Positions 32,660-40,672 of a stretch of DNA of 47,826 nucleotides are shown here, piece after piece (the stretch's first letter is position 1; each line of letters begins with the position of its first letter). Source of the DNA: Bacillota bacterium (GTDB lineage: Bacteria; Bacillota; Clostridia; Acetivibrionales; DTU013); contig JAEZCA010000011.1 in assembly GCA_023412665.1 (NCBI GenBank), forward strand, positions 1 to 47,826. The letters are read 5' to 3'. The notes beneath the pieces were generated by a model. That model was not told the origin of the DNA. It saw only the letters and a program-made list of their open reading frames with translations, and made no database searches. A program made the position numbers and the translations under genes.

Positions 32660-34132
32660 ATGTATCATGCGATTATTATAGGCGCTGGCGTTACTGGCTC
32701 CTCCGTTTCACGGGAACTATCCCGCTATAAACTAAAAGTTGCAGTGTTTGAAAAGGATAGTGATGTCTGCGGCGGAGCCAGTAAAAGCAATTCAGCTACA
32801 ATCCACTCCGGGCACGATGCTAAATACGGTACAAATAAGGCTTATTACAATATTTTGGGCAATCGCATGTATGACAAATTGTGCGCTGAATTGCAGGTGC
32901 CGTTTGTTCGTAACGGGACGATCGTTTTTGCCGCAGATCAACGGGAATGGGATGTAGTTGTAAAACTGAAGGATAACGCCGAAAAAAACGGTGTACCTGA
33001 TGTTCGAGTTTTGGATAGGGCAGGATTGGAACAAATCGAAGCCGGATTCGGTAATGAGGTTATTGGGGGACTGTATGCGCCTACCGGGGGCGTAGTCTGC
33101 CCATATTCATTAGTGATTGCACTGTGCGAAAACGCCGCCATGAACGGTGTGGAGTTTAAACTGAATGAAGGTGTCGAAAAGGTAGAACGTGTCTCAGATC
33201 ATTACGTTGTCCATACTAAGAGCAGCAGCTATGAGACAAAACTCATTTTTAACTGCGCAGGCGTTAATGCAGATCTGTTCAATAATATGGTCAGCAAAAG
33301 GAAATTAGTGATGCTTCCACGCAAGGGTGAGCATATCATCCTGGATAAGAAATTCTCCCCATTTGTCAAATGCACTGTCACTCAGACACCTGTGTTTCTG
33401 CATAGCGGCGGACACACAAAAGGTATGGGAATTATACCTTCAGTTGATGGAACCGTTCTTCTAGGATGTACGGCTCACGACGTTGCTGATCGCAATGACA
33501 GTGCTTGTACTCGTAAGGGATTAGAAGAGATAGTTGCCTATTTCAGATCTAACTGGCGTCATTTGCCCATCAGCAAGGCTTATCCCGAATTTCCGTCAGA
33601 TGGAGTTATCGGGGCGTTTTCAGGCCTGAGGCCGCATCTTGATACTGACGATTTTGTAGTAGGTGAATGTCAGGACTCACCCGGATTTTTTAATGCGGCT
33701 GGGATCGAATCCCCAGGACTTACTTCTGCACCGGCAATTGCACATGAACTTGCTGCGGCTGCAGCTGAACGATATGGCCTGGAACTAAATCCCGATTTTA
33801 ATCCTATACGGGAGCGGAAAAAGCTTTTTCGGGAAATGACTTCTGCGGAACGTGAACAGGCCATTAGGGAAAATCCCGGATATGAACGGGTCGTTTGCAG
33901 ATGCGAACAAGTAACTGAAGCTGATATCACTGCGGCTATTCGAGGATATATCGGTGCGACTAATGTGAATGCTGTAAAAATGCGAACCAGAGCAAGTATG
34001 GGAAGGTGCCAGGGCGGTTTTTGCGGACCTGAAATCATCAGAATCCTCTCGGAAGAATTACATACCACTCCTCTTGATATTACACTGAGAGGGGATGAAT
34101 CAAGGATTTTGCTCGGCAGAGCTTGCGAATAA
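32660..34132 (+). CDS. FAD-dependent oxidoreductase with BFD-like [2Fe-2S] domain (GlpA/LhgO-like)
   Basis: 490 aa from ATG 32660 (AGAGG upstream); the TTG at 32612 is unsupported. Residues about 1-370 are a DAO-type FAD domain: dinucleotide motif 'IIIGAGVTGSSVSREL' (5-20) and the flavin-contact stretch 'GGASKSNSATIHSG'. The C-terminal domain carries C413-x-C415 and C450-x4-C455, the BFD/Fer2-type iron-sulfur ligands. This is the first subunit of the clostridial FAD/FAD/DUF1667 trio, usually linked to glycerol-3-phosphate oxidation. In this cluster it may oxidise a related hydroxy acid or polyol phosphate. Electrons would pass through the cluster to the next subunit. Confidence 0.88.
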   Translation: MYHAIIIGAGVTGSSVSRELSRYKLKVAVFEKDSDVCGGASKSNSATIHSGHDAKYGTNKAYYNILGNRMYDKLCAELQVPFVRNGTIVFAADQREWDVVVKLKDNAEKNGVPDVRVLDRAGLEQIEAGFGNEVIGGLYAPTGGVVCPYSLVIALCENAAMNGVEFKLNEGVEKVERVSDHYVVHTKSSSYETKLIFNCAGVNADLFNNMVSKRKLVMLPRKGEHIILDKKFSPFVKCTVTQTPVFLHSGGHTKGMGIIPSVDGTVLLGCTAHDVADRNDSACTRKGLEEIVAYFRSNWRHLPISKAYPEFPSDGVIGAFSGLRPHLDTDDFVVGECQDSPGFFNAAGIESPGLTSAPAIAHELAAAAAERYGLELNPDFNPIRERKKLFREMTSAEREQAIRENPGYERVVCRCEQVTEADITAAIRGYIGATNVNAVKMRTRASMGRCQGGFCGPEIIRILSEELHTTPLDITLRGDESRILLGRACE

Positions 34133-34152
34133 TTGCCAGAAAGAAGTATTCT

Positions 34153-35412
34153 ATGAAAACAGTAGATATGGTCGTTATAGGCGGAGGTAGCGCAGGCATG
34201 GCAAGTGCTCTGTCCGCAAAAGAACATGGCGTTAATGATATATTAATTATTGAGCGCAATGCTGTACTTGGGGGAGTTCTTAGTCAGTGTATTCATAACG
34301 GCTTTGGCATTGAACGGTTTCATAAAGACATGACGGGGACGGAATATGCCCGGGCTTATATTGAAAAAGTTGAAAAAGCAGGTATTCGTTATCTGGTAAG
34401 CACAACAGTACTGAATATATCCCCGAATTTAGTTATAGCAGCAGTTGGGCAAGAATCCGGATATATTGAGATTCATGCCAAAACTATTATTCTGGCCATG
34501 GGTTGCAGGGAACGTTCCGGCGGATCATTATTGATTTCAGGTGAGAGACCGTCCGGAATATATAGCGCCGGAACTGCTCAACGATATTTGAATCTGGAAG
34601 GCTATCTTGTTGGACGAAAAATTGTTATCCTTGGTTCCGGGGATGTAGGGCTTATCATGGCCAGACAATTTATGCTCGAAGGGGCAAAGGTGATAGCTGT
34701 CGTGGAGCGCCTGCCATATGCCAGCGGTTCTGAACGAAATATTAAGCAATGCCTGGACGATTTCAAGATACCGATCTACTACAACACGACTGTCATAAGT
34801 ATAGAAGGCAAGGAAAGAGTGAGTGGAGTCATCCTGACACATTTGAATGAACAAGGAACCCCTGTGCCGGGTACAGAGCAGTATATCCAATGCGACACTC
34901 TTATTGTGTCTGCAGGTTTGATACCTGAAAACGAGCTGTCTTCATCTGCGGGGGTAGAAATATCCCCTGTTACAGGCGGAGCGATTGTAGACGATAAGTT
35001 TCACACCAGCGTGGACGGTATATTTTCCTGTGGCAATGTCCTCTATGTGCACAGCTTGGTAGATCAGGTAAGTGCAGAGGGAGAACAGGTGGGAAAAAAC
35101 GCTGCGGACTATCTTATGATGGGAATGACCCGTGCAAAAAAAACCGCTTCAGTGATCGGCGGCAAGGGAATCCGATTTGTAGTGCCGCAGAAGATTTGCC
35201 TGACAGAAAATGATGACGATATAGAGCTGCAATTCCGCGCTTCGGGTAAATATCTGGATCGATATGTAGAAGTTAATTCAGGGGGATGTCTTGTGAAACG
35301 GCAGAAATTCCGCAGTATTTCGCCCAAAGAGGTTAGCAGAATGCATGTTCCCAGACAAAGCATTCATGATGATTTGACTATCAGCGTGACTGATGATAAT
35401 ATCCAGATATGA
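34153..35412 (+). CDS. NAD(P)/FAD-dependent oxidoreductase (second subunit of the GlpABC-like trio)
   Basis: 419 aa from ATG 34153; an upstream TTG at 34123 would overlap the previous gene by 10 bp and is less likely. Two Rossmann motifs are seen: FAD site 'VVIGGGSAGMASALSA' near the N-terminus, and NAD site 'KIVILGSGDVGLIMARQF' at about residue 155-175. 'GCRERSGG' between them is typical of this COG0446 group. The late 'GIFSCGNVLYVHSLVDQVSA' landmark closes the FAD site. It should exchange electrons with its iron-sulfur partner and a soluble carrier. The stop overlaps a possible ATG of the DUF1667 gene, so the trio is translationally coupled. Confidence 0.88.
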   Translation: MKTVDMVVIGGGSAGMASALSAKEHGVNDILIIERNAVLGGVLSQCIHNGFGIERFHKDMTGTEYARAYIEKVEKAGIRYLVSTTVLNISPNLVIAAVGQESGYIEIHAKTIILAMGCRERSGGSLLISGERPSGIYSAGTAQRYLNLEGYLVGRKIVILGSGDVGLIMARQFMLEGAKVIAVVERLPYASGSERNIKQCLDDFKIPIYYNTTVISIEGKERVSGVILTHLNEQGTPVPGTEQYIQCDTLIVSAGLIPENELSSSAGVEISPVTGGAIVDDKFHTSVDGIFSCGNVLYVHSLVDQVSAEGEQVGKNAADYLMMGMTRAKKTASVIGGKGIRFVVPQKICLTENDDDIELQFRASGKYLDRYVEVNSGGCLVKRQKFRSISPKEVSRMHVPRQSIHDDLTISVTDDNIQI

Positions 35413-35423
35413 GGAAGATCATT

Positions 35424-35774
35424 ATGCAAGAGAAGCTGATTTGTATAAGATGCCCTGTCGGATGTGAACTGGACGTATTAGTTGAGGATGGATGCGTCGC
35501 TGAGGTTGGCGGAAATCAGTGCCCTATGGGAAAAGACTATGCCGAGCAGGAAGTTGTTTCGCCTATAAGGATGTTCACAGCTATTATGAAGTGCAGAGGA
35601 AGGGACAAGCCATTCCCGGTGAAATCCGACCGTCCAATCCCCAAAGACATGGTGTTAAAATGCGCGATGGAGTTGAAAAAACACCATCCCTTGCCGCCGG
35701 TAAAACGTGGTGAGATTGTCGTAAAGGATATTTGCGGGACGGGGTGCGATATTATTGCTGTTGAGGATGCATAA
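35424..35774 (+). CDS. DUF1667 protein (third subunit of the GlpABC-like trio)
   Basis: 116 aa from ATG 35424 (GAGGA 8 bases upstream); the ATG at 35409, overlapping the previous stop, is an alternative. The N-terminal cysteines C7-x2-C10-x3-C14 and C33 ('CIRCPVGC', 'NQCPMG') look like an iron-sulfur site; two more Cys lie near the C-terminus ('DICGTGCD'). DUF1667 (COG3862) genes regularly stand behind the two FAD subunits in clostridial glycerol-type operons. Function is likely electron transfer within the complex. Confidence 0.88.
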   Translation: MQEKLICIRCPVGCELDVLVEDGCVAEVGGNQCPMGKDYAEQEVVSPIRMFTAIMKCRGRDKPFPVKSDRPIPKDMVLKCAMELKKHHPLPPVKRGEIVVKDICGTGCDIIAVEDA

Positions 35775-35820
35775 AAGACAGCATACTTATCAGACTAAAA
35801 ATAAAAAAAGAGGTGGAAGT

Positions 35821-36318
35821 GTGAAAAAAATTACTATCTCACAAGCACAGAAATTAACATCACCCAATCCATTTGCGCTGGTTGGAACATGTGATAAAAA
35901 TGGTCGGCCAAATTTGATGGCGTTATCATGGTGGACATATGTCTCAAATAAACCGGCAACTATTGCTGTTTGTTTAAGCCAAAAGGGGTTCTCCGGAACA
36001 CTGATTAAACAAAACATGGAATTTACTCTGAATATTGTTGGAGAAAATCTGAAAAAAGAGGCATTTTCATGTGGATGTGCTTCGGGGCGTGACATCGACA
36101 AGGTTGAGCAATTTTCTGTTAAGCTTCTTCCGTCTGAACATATCGCTCCGATGCGTGTTGAGCAATCCAGAGTGAGCTTTGAATGCAAGGTCATGCAGCA
36201 TATCCCGGTATACGACCATGACATATTTATTGCAGAAGTTCTGGAGGTATACGGGGATGACTCGATTAAGCAGATATTTGCATTGAATGGTTATTCAGTG
36301 CTTGATACAGTTGATTAA
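35821..36318 (+). CDS. Flavin reductase family protein
   Basis: 165 aa from GTG 35821 (AGAGGTGG upstream). FMN-binding split barrel: 'ALVGTCDKNGRPNLMALSWW' (about 21-40), 'AVCLSQKGFSGTLIKQN' and 'FECKVMQHIPVYDHDIFIAEV'. It is diverged from the flavin reductase at 15093. It sits at the end of the redox block, between DUF1667 and the MFS transporter genes. It may provide reduced flavin or act as an FMN-dependent reductase on the imported compound. Exact role unknown. Confidence 0.83.
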   Translation: MKKITISQAQKLTSPNPFALVGTCDKNGRPNLMALSWWTYVSNKPATIAVCLSQKGFSGTLIKQNMEFTLNIVGENLKKEAFSCGCASGRDIDKVEQFSVKLLPSEHIAPMRVEQSRVSFECKVMQHIPVYDHDIFIAEVLEVYGDDSIKQIFALNGYSVLDTVD

Positions 36319-36385
36319 AAAAAACATATCCTAAAAAGATAATCAATATTTAATACCATACAGGATCATACAGAAAGGATTGACT

Positions 36386-37597
36386 ATGAACACTCCGGTA
36401 TATAGCAAACGCTATGAGATAGTTATCACCTTCCTGTTTTTTCTTACCTGGGGGGCTATATTTTTAGATCGGTTGACGGTGAGTTATGCTTCAACAGCTT
36501 TGTATAAAGAGTTTAACCTGACAGATACGCAGTATTCGTCACTTAGTACCATAAACGCATTGACATTTGCATTTGCTTCAATAGTGGGCGGCATGGTTTC
36601 TGATCGTTTGGGCATATATAAAAATCTTCTTGCTCCGCTGACGATCATCTCCGGAATAACGTCTTTGTGCTGTGCATTGTTTGCATCCGAATATTATCAC
36701 ATTGTTTTAGCGCGTGGAATAGTTGGCTTAGCGACAGGTGCAAATATGACACTGATGTTTACGATCCTCGGCAACTATAACCCGAAAAATCTTGGACGGA
36801 ACAGTGGCATAGTGAACACAGGACCTCCTGTTATTGCTTACATTTGTGGACCGCTCATCATGACCAGGATTGTTTCATCACTCACATGGAACTACTGTTA
36901 TGCGTTAACCGGCATACTTCTGGTCTTGACAGGTCTGGCGATTTTATTCTTTGTCAGGGAAATAAAAACTGCACCCAGGGACAAAAAGCAGGCAACTAAT
37001 AAATTTCTCGACATGTTTCGAAATAAAAACTATGTTCTCTGCATAGCTTTTGGCATCTGCATTATGTGTGTATATTGGACGGTCAATCTATACTCAACGA
37101 CATTTATGACAAAAGTCATCGGTATAGATGCTATCAAGATGGGGTATATTGCAACCTCCATGGGTGTATTTGCCTGCGTATACGGCTTATTGGTTCCTGC
37201 GGCTTCTGATAGGCTGGGACGTAAGAAAATACTGATTATTGCAGGATTTTTGTGCTGCCTTGCACCACTATCGATGAGCGCTTTCTCAAATCATACACTT
37301 GCATTAGGACCGTACATCCTGTTCGGCGGCATCAGTGGAGCTTTAACACCGATATGGTCGTCAATCATACCGATGGAGTGCCTTCCTCCGGGGCATAAAG
37401 CAACCGGAAGCGGAGTAGCTTACGGCATTACGGAAATCGTAAGCGGTTCTCTGTGGCCAATAGCAGCCGGGACGATTTCCGATTCGAAAAGTATTTCATC
37501 AGTTCTGATTGTGGGAGGGTTTCTTGCTCTTGTGGGATGCTCTATCGGCTTATTTATGAAAGAGTCAAAAATGCAAAGCGATGGCGGTGTAACTTGA
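36386..37597 (+). CDS. Major facilitator superfamily transporter
   Basis: 403 aa from ATG 36386 (AGAAAGGA upstream). Twelve membrane segments fit the hydrophobicity. The MFS loop motifs are 'GGMVSDRLGIYKNLL' between TM2 and TM3 and 'PAASDRLGRKKILI' in the second half. The early Asp/Arg ('FLDRLTVSYA') in TM1 is common in the anion:cation symporter branch that carries sugar acids, but this is only suggestive. Last gene of the cluster; it could export a product or take up a related substrate. Hairpin terminator follows. Confidence 0.9.
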   Translation: MNTPVYSKRYEIVITFLFFLTWGAIFLDRLTVSYASTALYKEFNLTDTQYSSLSTINALTFAFASIVGGMVSDRLGIYKNLLAPLTIISGITSLCCALFASEYYHIVLARGIVGLATGANMTLMFTILGNYNPKNLGRNSGIVNTGPPVIAYICGPLIMTRIVSSLTWNYCYALTGILLVLTGLAILFFVREIKTAPRDKKQATNKFLDMFRNKNYVLCIAFGICIMCVYWTVNLYSTTFMTKVIGIDAIKMGYIATSMGVFACVYGLLVPAASDRLGRKKILIIAGFLCCLAPLSMSAFSNHTLALGPYILFGGISGALTPIWSSIIPMECLPPGHKATGSGVAYGITEIVSGSLWPIAAGTISDSKSISSVLIVGGFLALVGCSIGLFMKESKMQSDGGVT

Positions 37598-37665
37598 CGG
37601 CCTCCAAGGTTTACGGCGTCAATTAAGTTTGATAATGGAACAGACACAAGTGGAAAGTGGTATAC

Positions 37666-37715
37666 AAAAGAAAGATAAACCAGCTCTCATATGTGAACTA
37701 ATTTATCTTTCTTTT
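37666..37715. terminator. Terminator after the catabolic cluster
   Basis: Perfect 14-bp arms AAAAGAAAGATAAA (37666-37679) and TTTATCTTTCTTTT (37702-37715). Imperfect complementarity continues outward for about 15 more bases (AGTGG...CCACT), so the whole hairpin spans about 90 nt. Confidence 0.7.
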
Positions 37716-37789
37716 GAGCTCCACTCGTCCCACTCATAATGACACTTCAATCGCAAGCTGTCGCTTTAATTGAAATACTTCTCAAGGAC

Positions 37790-37900
37790 CTAATTATATA
37801 CGTCAAGCAGATAATGCAGGGGTTCGCCATCATAGTAGCGATCGTCAAGTTTATCACATCTGTCAATCGTGAGATTTTGAACCGAAGTGTTATATAAGTG
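37790..37900 (-). pseudogene. Possible gene scrap in frame behind the hydrolase stop
   Basis: Immediately after the TAA of the alpha/beta hydrolase, the same frame stays open for 36 codons, ending in TAG at 37790-37792. The peptide is well formed and charged ('IDRCDKLDDRYYDGEPLHYL'). I do not recognise it. It may be the tail of a lost gene or a chance extension. The 300-bp gap 37598-37900 otherwise holds only the terminator. Confidence 0.25.
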
Positions 37901-38674
37901 TTATAATAGAAAATTCTCCTTCAACCACTGTAATGCCTGTGCCCACATTTCCTGAGTGAATTCATGCCCGGTGTTCGGATAAACAATCAATTTTAGCTTT
38001 TCAGAAGAATCATGGTAATAGCCGGTCAGCTTATTATAGAATTCCTTCACTTTAGTAATATCATAGTGCTTGTCAATATCACCAACCTGAATTAAAAGTG
38101 AGGTTGGATAAAATTTGTCCGGATAATTTGAGGGCTGCAATGTTTCGGAAAGTATTTTCCAGTCCGTTTCGGCTTTCTCATCTGTATTGACTGGAACATC
38201 GCCCGGAATATCATCCCAAAAGGGAGAACTGATTATTGGGATGCCCACTTTGATCCTGTCATCGGTTACAATAGACCTGTATGTTATAAAACCACCCATC
38301 GAGATGCCAATCATGGCTATATTATTTTTATCAATTTCTTCAAGCAAAGATAATTCATCTATCAGCAGCCTAACATCGTCAGCCGTTTCCTTGATTGCCT
38401 TCCTCAATAGGAACAAATTCACTTTTCCGCTCGACTCTATTATCGTTGTACTGAAATGCGGGCCGGGTCTATCGCCATGCAGCCTGTTATCAATGGCTAC
38501 AGCATAATAGCCTGCTTCTGCAAGACACTTTAGACAGCCGTTGCTTTTATAGCTTTCTTTACTGTTGGTAAAGCCATGACTCATTATAACAAGCGGCTTT
38601 TTTAAAGAATCCTCACTTTTGCATACGATTGCTGGTATTCCTTTAATAATTTTGTTTTCTTCAATAATCATCAT
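37901..38674 (-). CDS. Alpha/beta hydrolase (esterase-like)
   Basis: 257 aa. Strand beta-3 and the oxyanion region are 'LVIMSHGFTNSKESY' (HGF, about 29-43). The nucleophile elbow is G-I-S-M-G-G in 'IAMIGISMGGFITY' (Ser about 125). The acid is likely the Asp of 'LLIQVGDIDKHYD', and the catalytic His is in 'YPNTGHEFTQEMW' near the C-terminus. It is in the dienelactone-hydrolase/prolyl-oligopeptidase-like esterase range, cytoplasmic, no signal peptide. It is divergent from a MerR regulator, and its promoter has the 19-bp spacer that MerR proteins activate, so it is the regulator's probable target. Substrate unknown; detoxification of an ester is possible. Confidence 0.87.
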   Translation of the reverse strand: MMIIEENKIIKGIPAIVCKSEDSLKKPLVIMSHGFTNSKESYKSNGCLKCLAEAGYYAVAIDNRLHGDRPGPHFSTTIIESSGKVNLFLLRKAIKETADDVRLLIDELSLLEEIDKNNIAMIGISMGGFITYRSIVTDDRIKVGIPIISSPFWDDIPGDVPVNTDEKAETDWKILSETLQPSNYPDKFYPTSLLIQVGDIDKHYDITKVKEFYNKLTGYYHDSSEKLKLIVYPNTGHEFTQEMWAQALQWLKENFLL

Positions 38675-38705
38675 ATATTATTCCTCTTTTCAAGTTGATA
38701 ATGTG

Positions 38706-38736
38706 AGTATAAACTGTAAAGTAATAGACAGGTCAA
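38706..38736 (-). promoter_or_regulatory. MerR-type promoter with 19-bp spacer
   Basis: Minus strand: TTGACC (38731-38736), 19-bp spacer, TATACT (38706-38711). Normal sigmaA spacers are 17 bp; 19 bp is the known hallmark of promoters that MerR activators untwist. The spacer contains an imperfect dyad (ACTGT..ACAGG on the plus strand). It drives the hydrolase gene; the MerR gene starts 20 bp beyond it in the other direction. Confidence 0.75.
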
Positions 38737-38756
38737 GAGTTTGTTTGGAGGATCTT

Positions 38757-39287
38757 ATGTGGTTATCTGTTGGGAAGGTCTCAAAAATGTTCGGGATTTC
38801 TAGAACCACTCTTCTTTATTATGATAAAATCGGGCTCCTCAGTCCATCTGAAAAGAGTACATCCGGATATCGCCTCTATAGTCAAGCGGATATCGACCGT
38901 TTGAAACAGATATTTATTCTGAAAAACGCAGGAGTGCCGCTTTATCAGATAAGCAGCCTTATCGCATCTGAGGAACAGGTTGTTTTCGGTAAGCTGATGA
39001 AAAGGCTTGGAGAGTTGAACCAGGAGATTGATAAAATAAGGAGTTATCAAAAACAAATTATTAGTATCCTGAATGGAACAGCTCTAGTTAAGAGTATCGG
39101 AAAGAGTGATGCGGATACGTTAGAAAAAATAATCAGTTATGCAGAGATCGATATGGATAAAAGGATGCTTTGGCATGTTGAATTCGAAAAGCAATCGCCG
39201 GAATTGCATGCTCGATTTTTATCTATGCTAGGGCTGAAGGATGAAGAAATTAAAGCTCTCAGGGATCAATTTAAAGCACATCGATAG
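38757..39287 (+). CDS. MerR family transcriptional regulator
   Basis: 176 aa from ATG 38757 (TTGGAGG upstream); the frame is open further 5' but would run through the promoter. Residues 1-70 are the MerR winged helix ('SVGKVSKMFGISRTTLLYYDKIGLL' type, then 'GYRLYSQADIDRLKQI'). Residues about 75-115 form the long dimerisation helix ('LMKRLGELNQEIDKIRSYQKQI' region). The C-terminal part (about 118-176) is a helical ligand-binding region without the Cys pattern of metal or redox sensors, so a drug-like or organic inducer is likely. The stop codon lies 1 bp before repeat copy B, so insertion may have trimmed the C-terminus. Confidence 0.9.
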   Translation: MWLSVGKVSKMFGISRTTLLYYDKIGLLSPSEKSTSGYRLYSQADIDRLKQIFILKNAGVPLYQISSLIASEEQVVFGKLMKRLGELNQEIDKIRSYQKQIISILNGTALVKSIGKSDADTLEKIISYAEIDMDKRMLWHVEFEKQSPELHARFLSMLGLKDEEIKALRDQFKAHR

Positions 39288-39288
39288 A

Positions 39289-39364
39289 GTCAGTGGGAGA
39301 TTGTACTCGCTACTGACAGCTTTTGGTAACCCCCACCAAGCGTTTTTCAGCCTGAAGGGCTGAA
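39289..39364 (+). repeat. Interspersed hairpin repeat, copy B
   Basis: 76 bp matching the reverse complement of 3066-3147, with a 6-bp deletion and about two substitutions. It starts GTCAGTGGGAGATTGTACTC. The CAGCC/GGCTG hairpin is extended here to 7 bp (TTCAGCC/GGCTGAA). The long stem has one changed pair. It begins one base after the MerR stop codon and is followed by a terminator. Confidence 0.8.
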
Positions 39365-39385
39365 AGGTAGGTTTTCAGGTAAAGT

Positions 39386-39425
39386 AAAAAAGCTTTCTAA
39401 GATTTTTATCATAGAAAGCTTTTTT
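39386..39425. terminator. Bidirectional terminator between MerR and bacteriohemerythrin genes
   Basis: Perfect 14-bp stem AAAAAAGCTTTCTA/TAGAAAGCTTTTTT with a 12-nt loop. A- and T-runs on both sides let it work in both directions. Confidence 0.85.
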
Positions 39426-39457
39426 AGTAAACTTTTCTTCACAGGATCATTAATTAA

Positions 39458-39859
39458 CTATAGAGTTTTCACATAATCGCCTATTTTCTTGTCCATGCTT
39501 TTTATGTGATTTGTAAGCCAGTTTATGACCATTTTATTGGCGTTAAGTATAACCAGGATATTACCGCCGCCCTCGTTATAATCGCTCTTCAATTTGGCAA
39601 GGTCATTGATAAAGCTTGCATGTGCTTTCTTTTGAGCATCGATCTCAGGATAGCGGATTTGTGCCATATAAGCTTCTTCGTCTCTGAAGTGCATCTTTGT
39701 ATATTCGTCCAGGAAATCAATCATTGTATTGATGTATTCTTTTGCTTTCTTTTGCTTTCCGGCTTCAAACAGCTCATCAGCCTTATTAAACCATATTTTG
39801 TGTTGTTCATCAATATTTTCAACACCTACCGACAAGACAGGAGTCCATACTACTGCCAT
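39458..39859 (-). CDS. Bacteriohemerythrin, first copy
   Basis: 133 aa, the standard single-domain size. The di-iron ligands are visible in order: His in 'NIDEQHKIWF' (about 20), His-x3-Glu in 'KMHFRDEEAYM', His in 'KKAHASFIND', and His-x4-Asp in 'WLTNHIKSMDKKI'. The protein binds O2 reversibly (also NO) at a carboxylate-bridged di-iron site, and in anaerobes serves as O2 sensor, carrier or scavenger. GGAGGG upstream of the start on the minus strand. A second, divergent copy lies 400 bp away on the plus strand. Confidence 0.93.
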   Translation of the reverse strand: MAVVWTPVLSVGVENIDEQHKIWFNKADELFEAGKQKKAKEYINTMIDFLDEYTKMHFRDEEAYMAQIRYPEIDAQKKAHASFINDLAKLKSDYNEGGGNILVILNANKMVINWLTNHIKSMDKKIGDYVKTL

Positions 39860-39937
39860 ACAAACCCTCCTTTATATTATGTTATTATGTTAATTTTATA
39901 GGTTTTTTCATATAATTACAATAGATTTTAGTAGAAT

Positions 39938-40204
39938 GTGCAATACCCGGTTGAGCACTGCATTAAGGCTCCGGAGTTAATGAGCTTGTGTCGAACACGC
40001 GCAATTCCTGTGGATACGGAAAGAGATGAAGCCTTTGTTTTGTTAAAAAAATATAACAGGGAGCTTGATAAGCTGCTTGATATGACACTTCATGCTATGG
40101 CTGCCAGCGAGGATATAATCAAAATTGTTCAAAATTATTTTGTTTGTAATGATATTTTTGGGGTATATTTCGTCTATAAAGTCAATGTGTCTAGTGTTTT
40201 GTAA
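39938..40204 (+). CDS. Hypothetical small ORF, uncertain
   Basis: 88 codons between the two hemerythrin genes. There is no ribosome binding site before the ATG. The middle ('DTERDEAFVLLKKYNRELDK') looks like a real helical protein, while the two ends look random. It could be a scrap of a lost gene. I do not recognise a family. Confidence 0.25.
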   Translation: MQYPVEHCIKAPELMSLCRTRAIPVDTERDEAFVLLKKYNRELDKLLDMTLHAMAASEDIIKIVQNYFVCNDIFGVYFVYKVNVSSVL

Positions 40205-40255
40205 ACCAATATGTATAAGTCATATTGGCAACGTCATTTCAAAGGAGGGGCAATA

Positions 40256-40672
40256 ATGTATTTCAAATGGCGGGATGAATTCAGTACGGGTATCGAGACT
40301 ATCGATAAGCAGCATAAGCACCTTTTAGAAATAGGATCAAGGGTATATGACCTTGCAGATGCAAACGACGGTATTGATCATTATGACGAGATCATGGCTG
40401 TCCTTTTGGAACTGAAAGACTATACGGTATACCATTTTGGATATGAAGAAAAGCTAATGGAGCAATATGGGTATGAAAATTATGAACCTCACAAGTTTCA
40501 GCATTATTTTGTAATCAAAAAGATAAACAAGTTTGAGAGTGAAGATATTGATAATAAACAGAAGGAAACGATCATGAGCCTGGTTAAATTTATATTTGAC
40601 TGGATCACAAACCATATTCTGAAGGAAGACATGGCGTATAAGGATTTCTTCATAAGTAACGGAGTAAAGTAA
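40256..40672 (+). CDS. Bacteriohemerythrin, second copy
   Basis: 138 aa from ATG 40256, with AAAGGAGGGG directly upstream (an ATG at 40211 in frame has no site). The di-iron ligands are His in 'TIDKQHKHLLE', His-x3-Glu in 'YHFGYEEKLM', His in 'HKFQHYFVI' and His-x4-Asp in 'WITNHILKEDMAY'. Low identity to the first copy, so not a recent duplication; the pair may differ in affinity or role. Cytoplasmic. It is transcribed away from its neighbour. A hairpin follows at 40810. Confidence 0.93.
   Translation: MYFKWRDEFSTGIETIDKQHKHLLEIGSRVYDLADANDGIDHYDEIMAVLLELKDYTVYHFGYEEKLMEQYGYENYEPHKFQHYFVIKKINKFESEDIDNKQKETIMSLVKFIFDWITNHILKEDMAYKDFFISNGVK

Noticed and set aside
32660..35774. Naming the FAD/FAD/DUF1667 genes glpA, glpB and glpC
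   Set aside because: The layout is GlpABC-like, but the kinase beside them is not clearly a glycerol kinase and the third gene is DUF1667, not GlpC, so substrate-specific names are not justified.
38619..38756. Longer MerR start at 38619
   Set aside because: It would overlap the divergent hydrolase gene and its promoter; the ATG at 38757 has a good RBS and begins exactly at the conserved helix-turn-helix.
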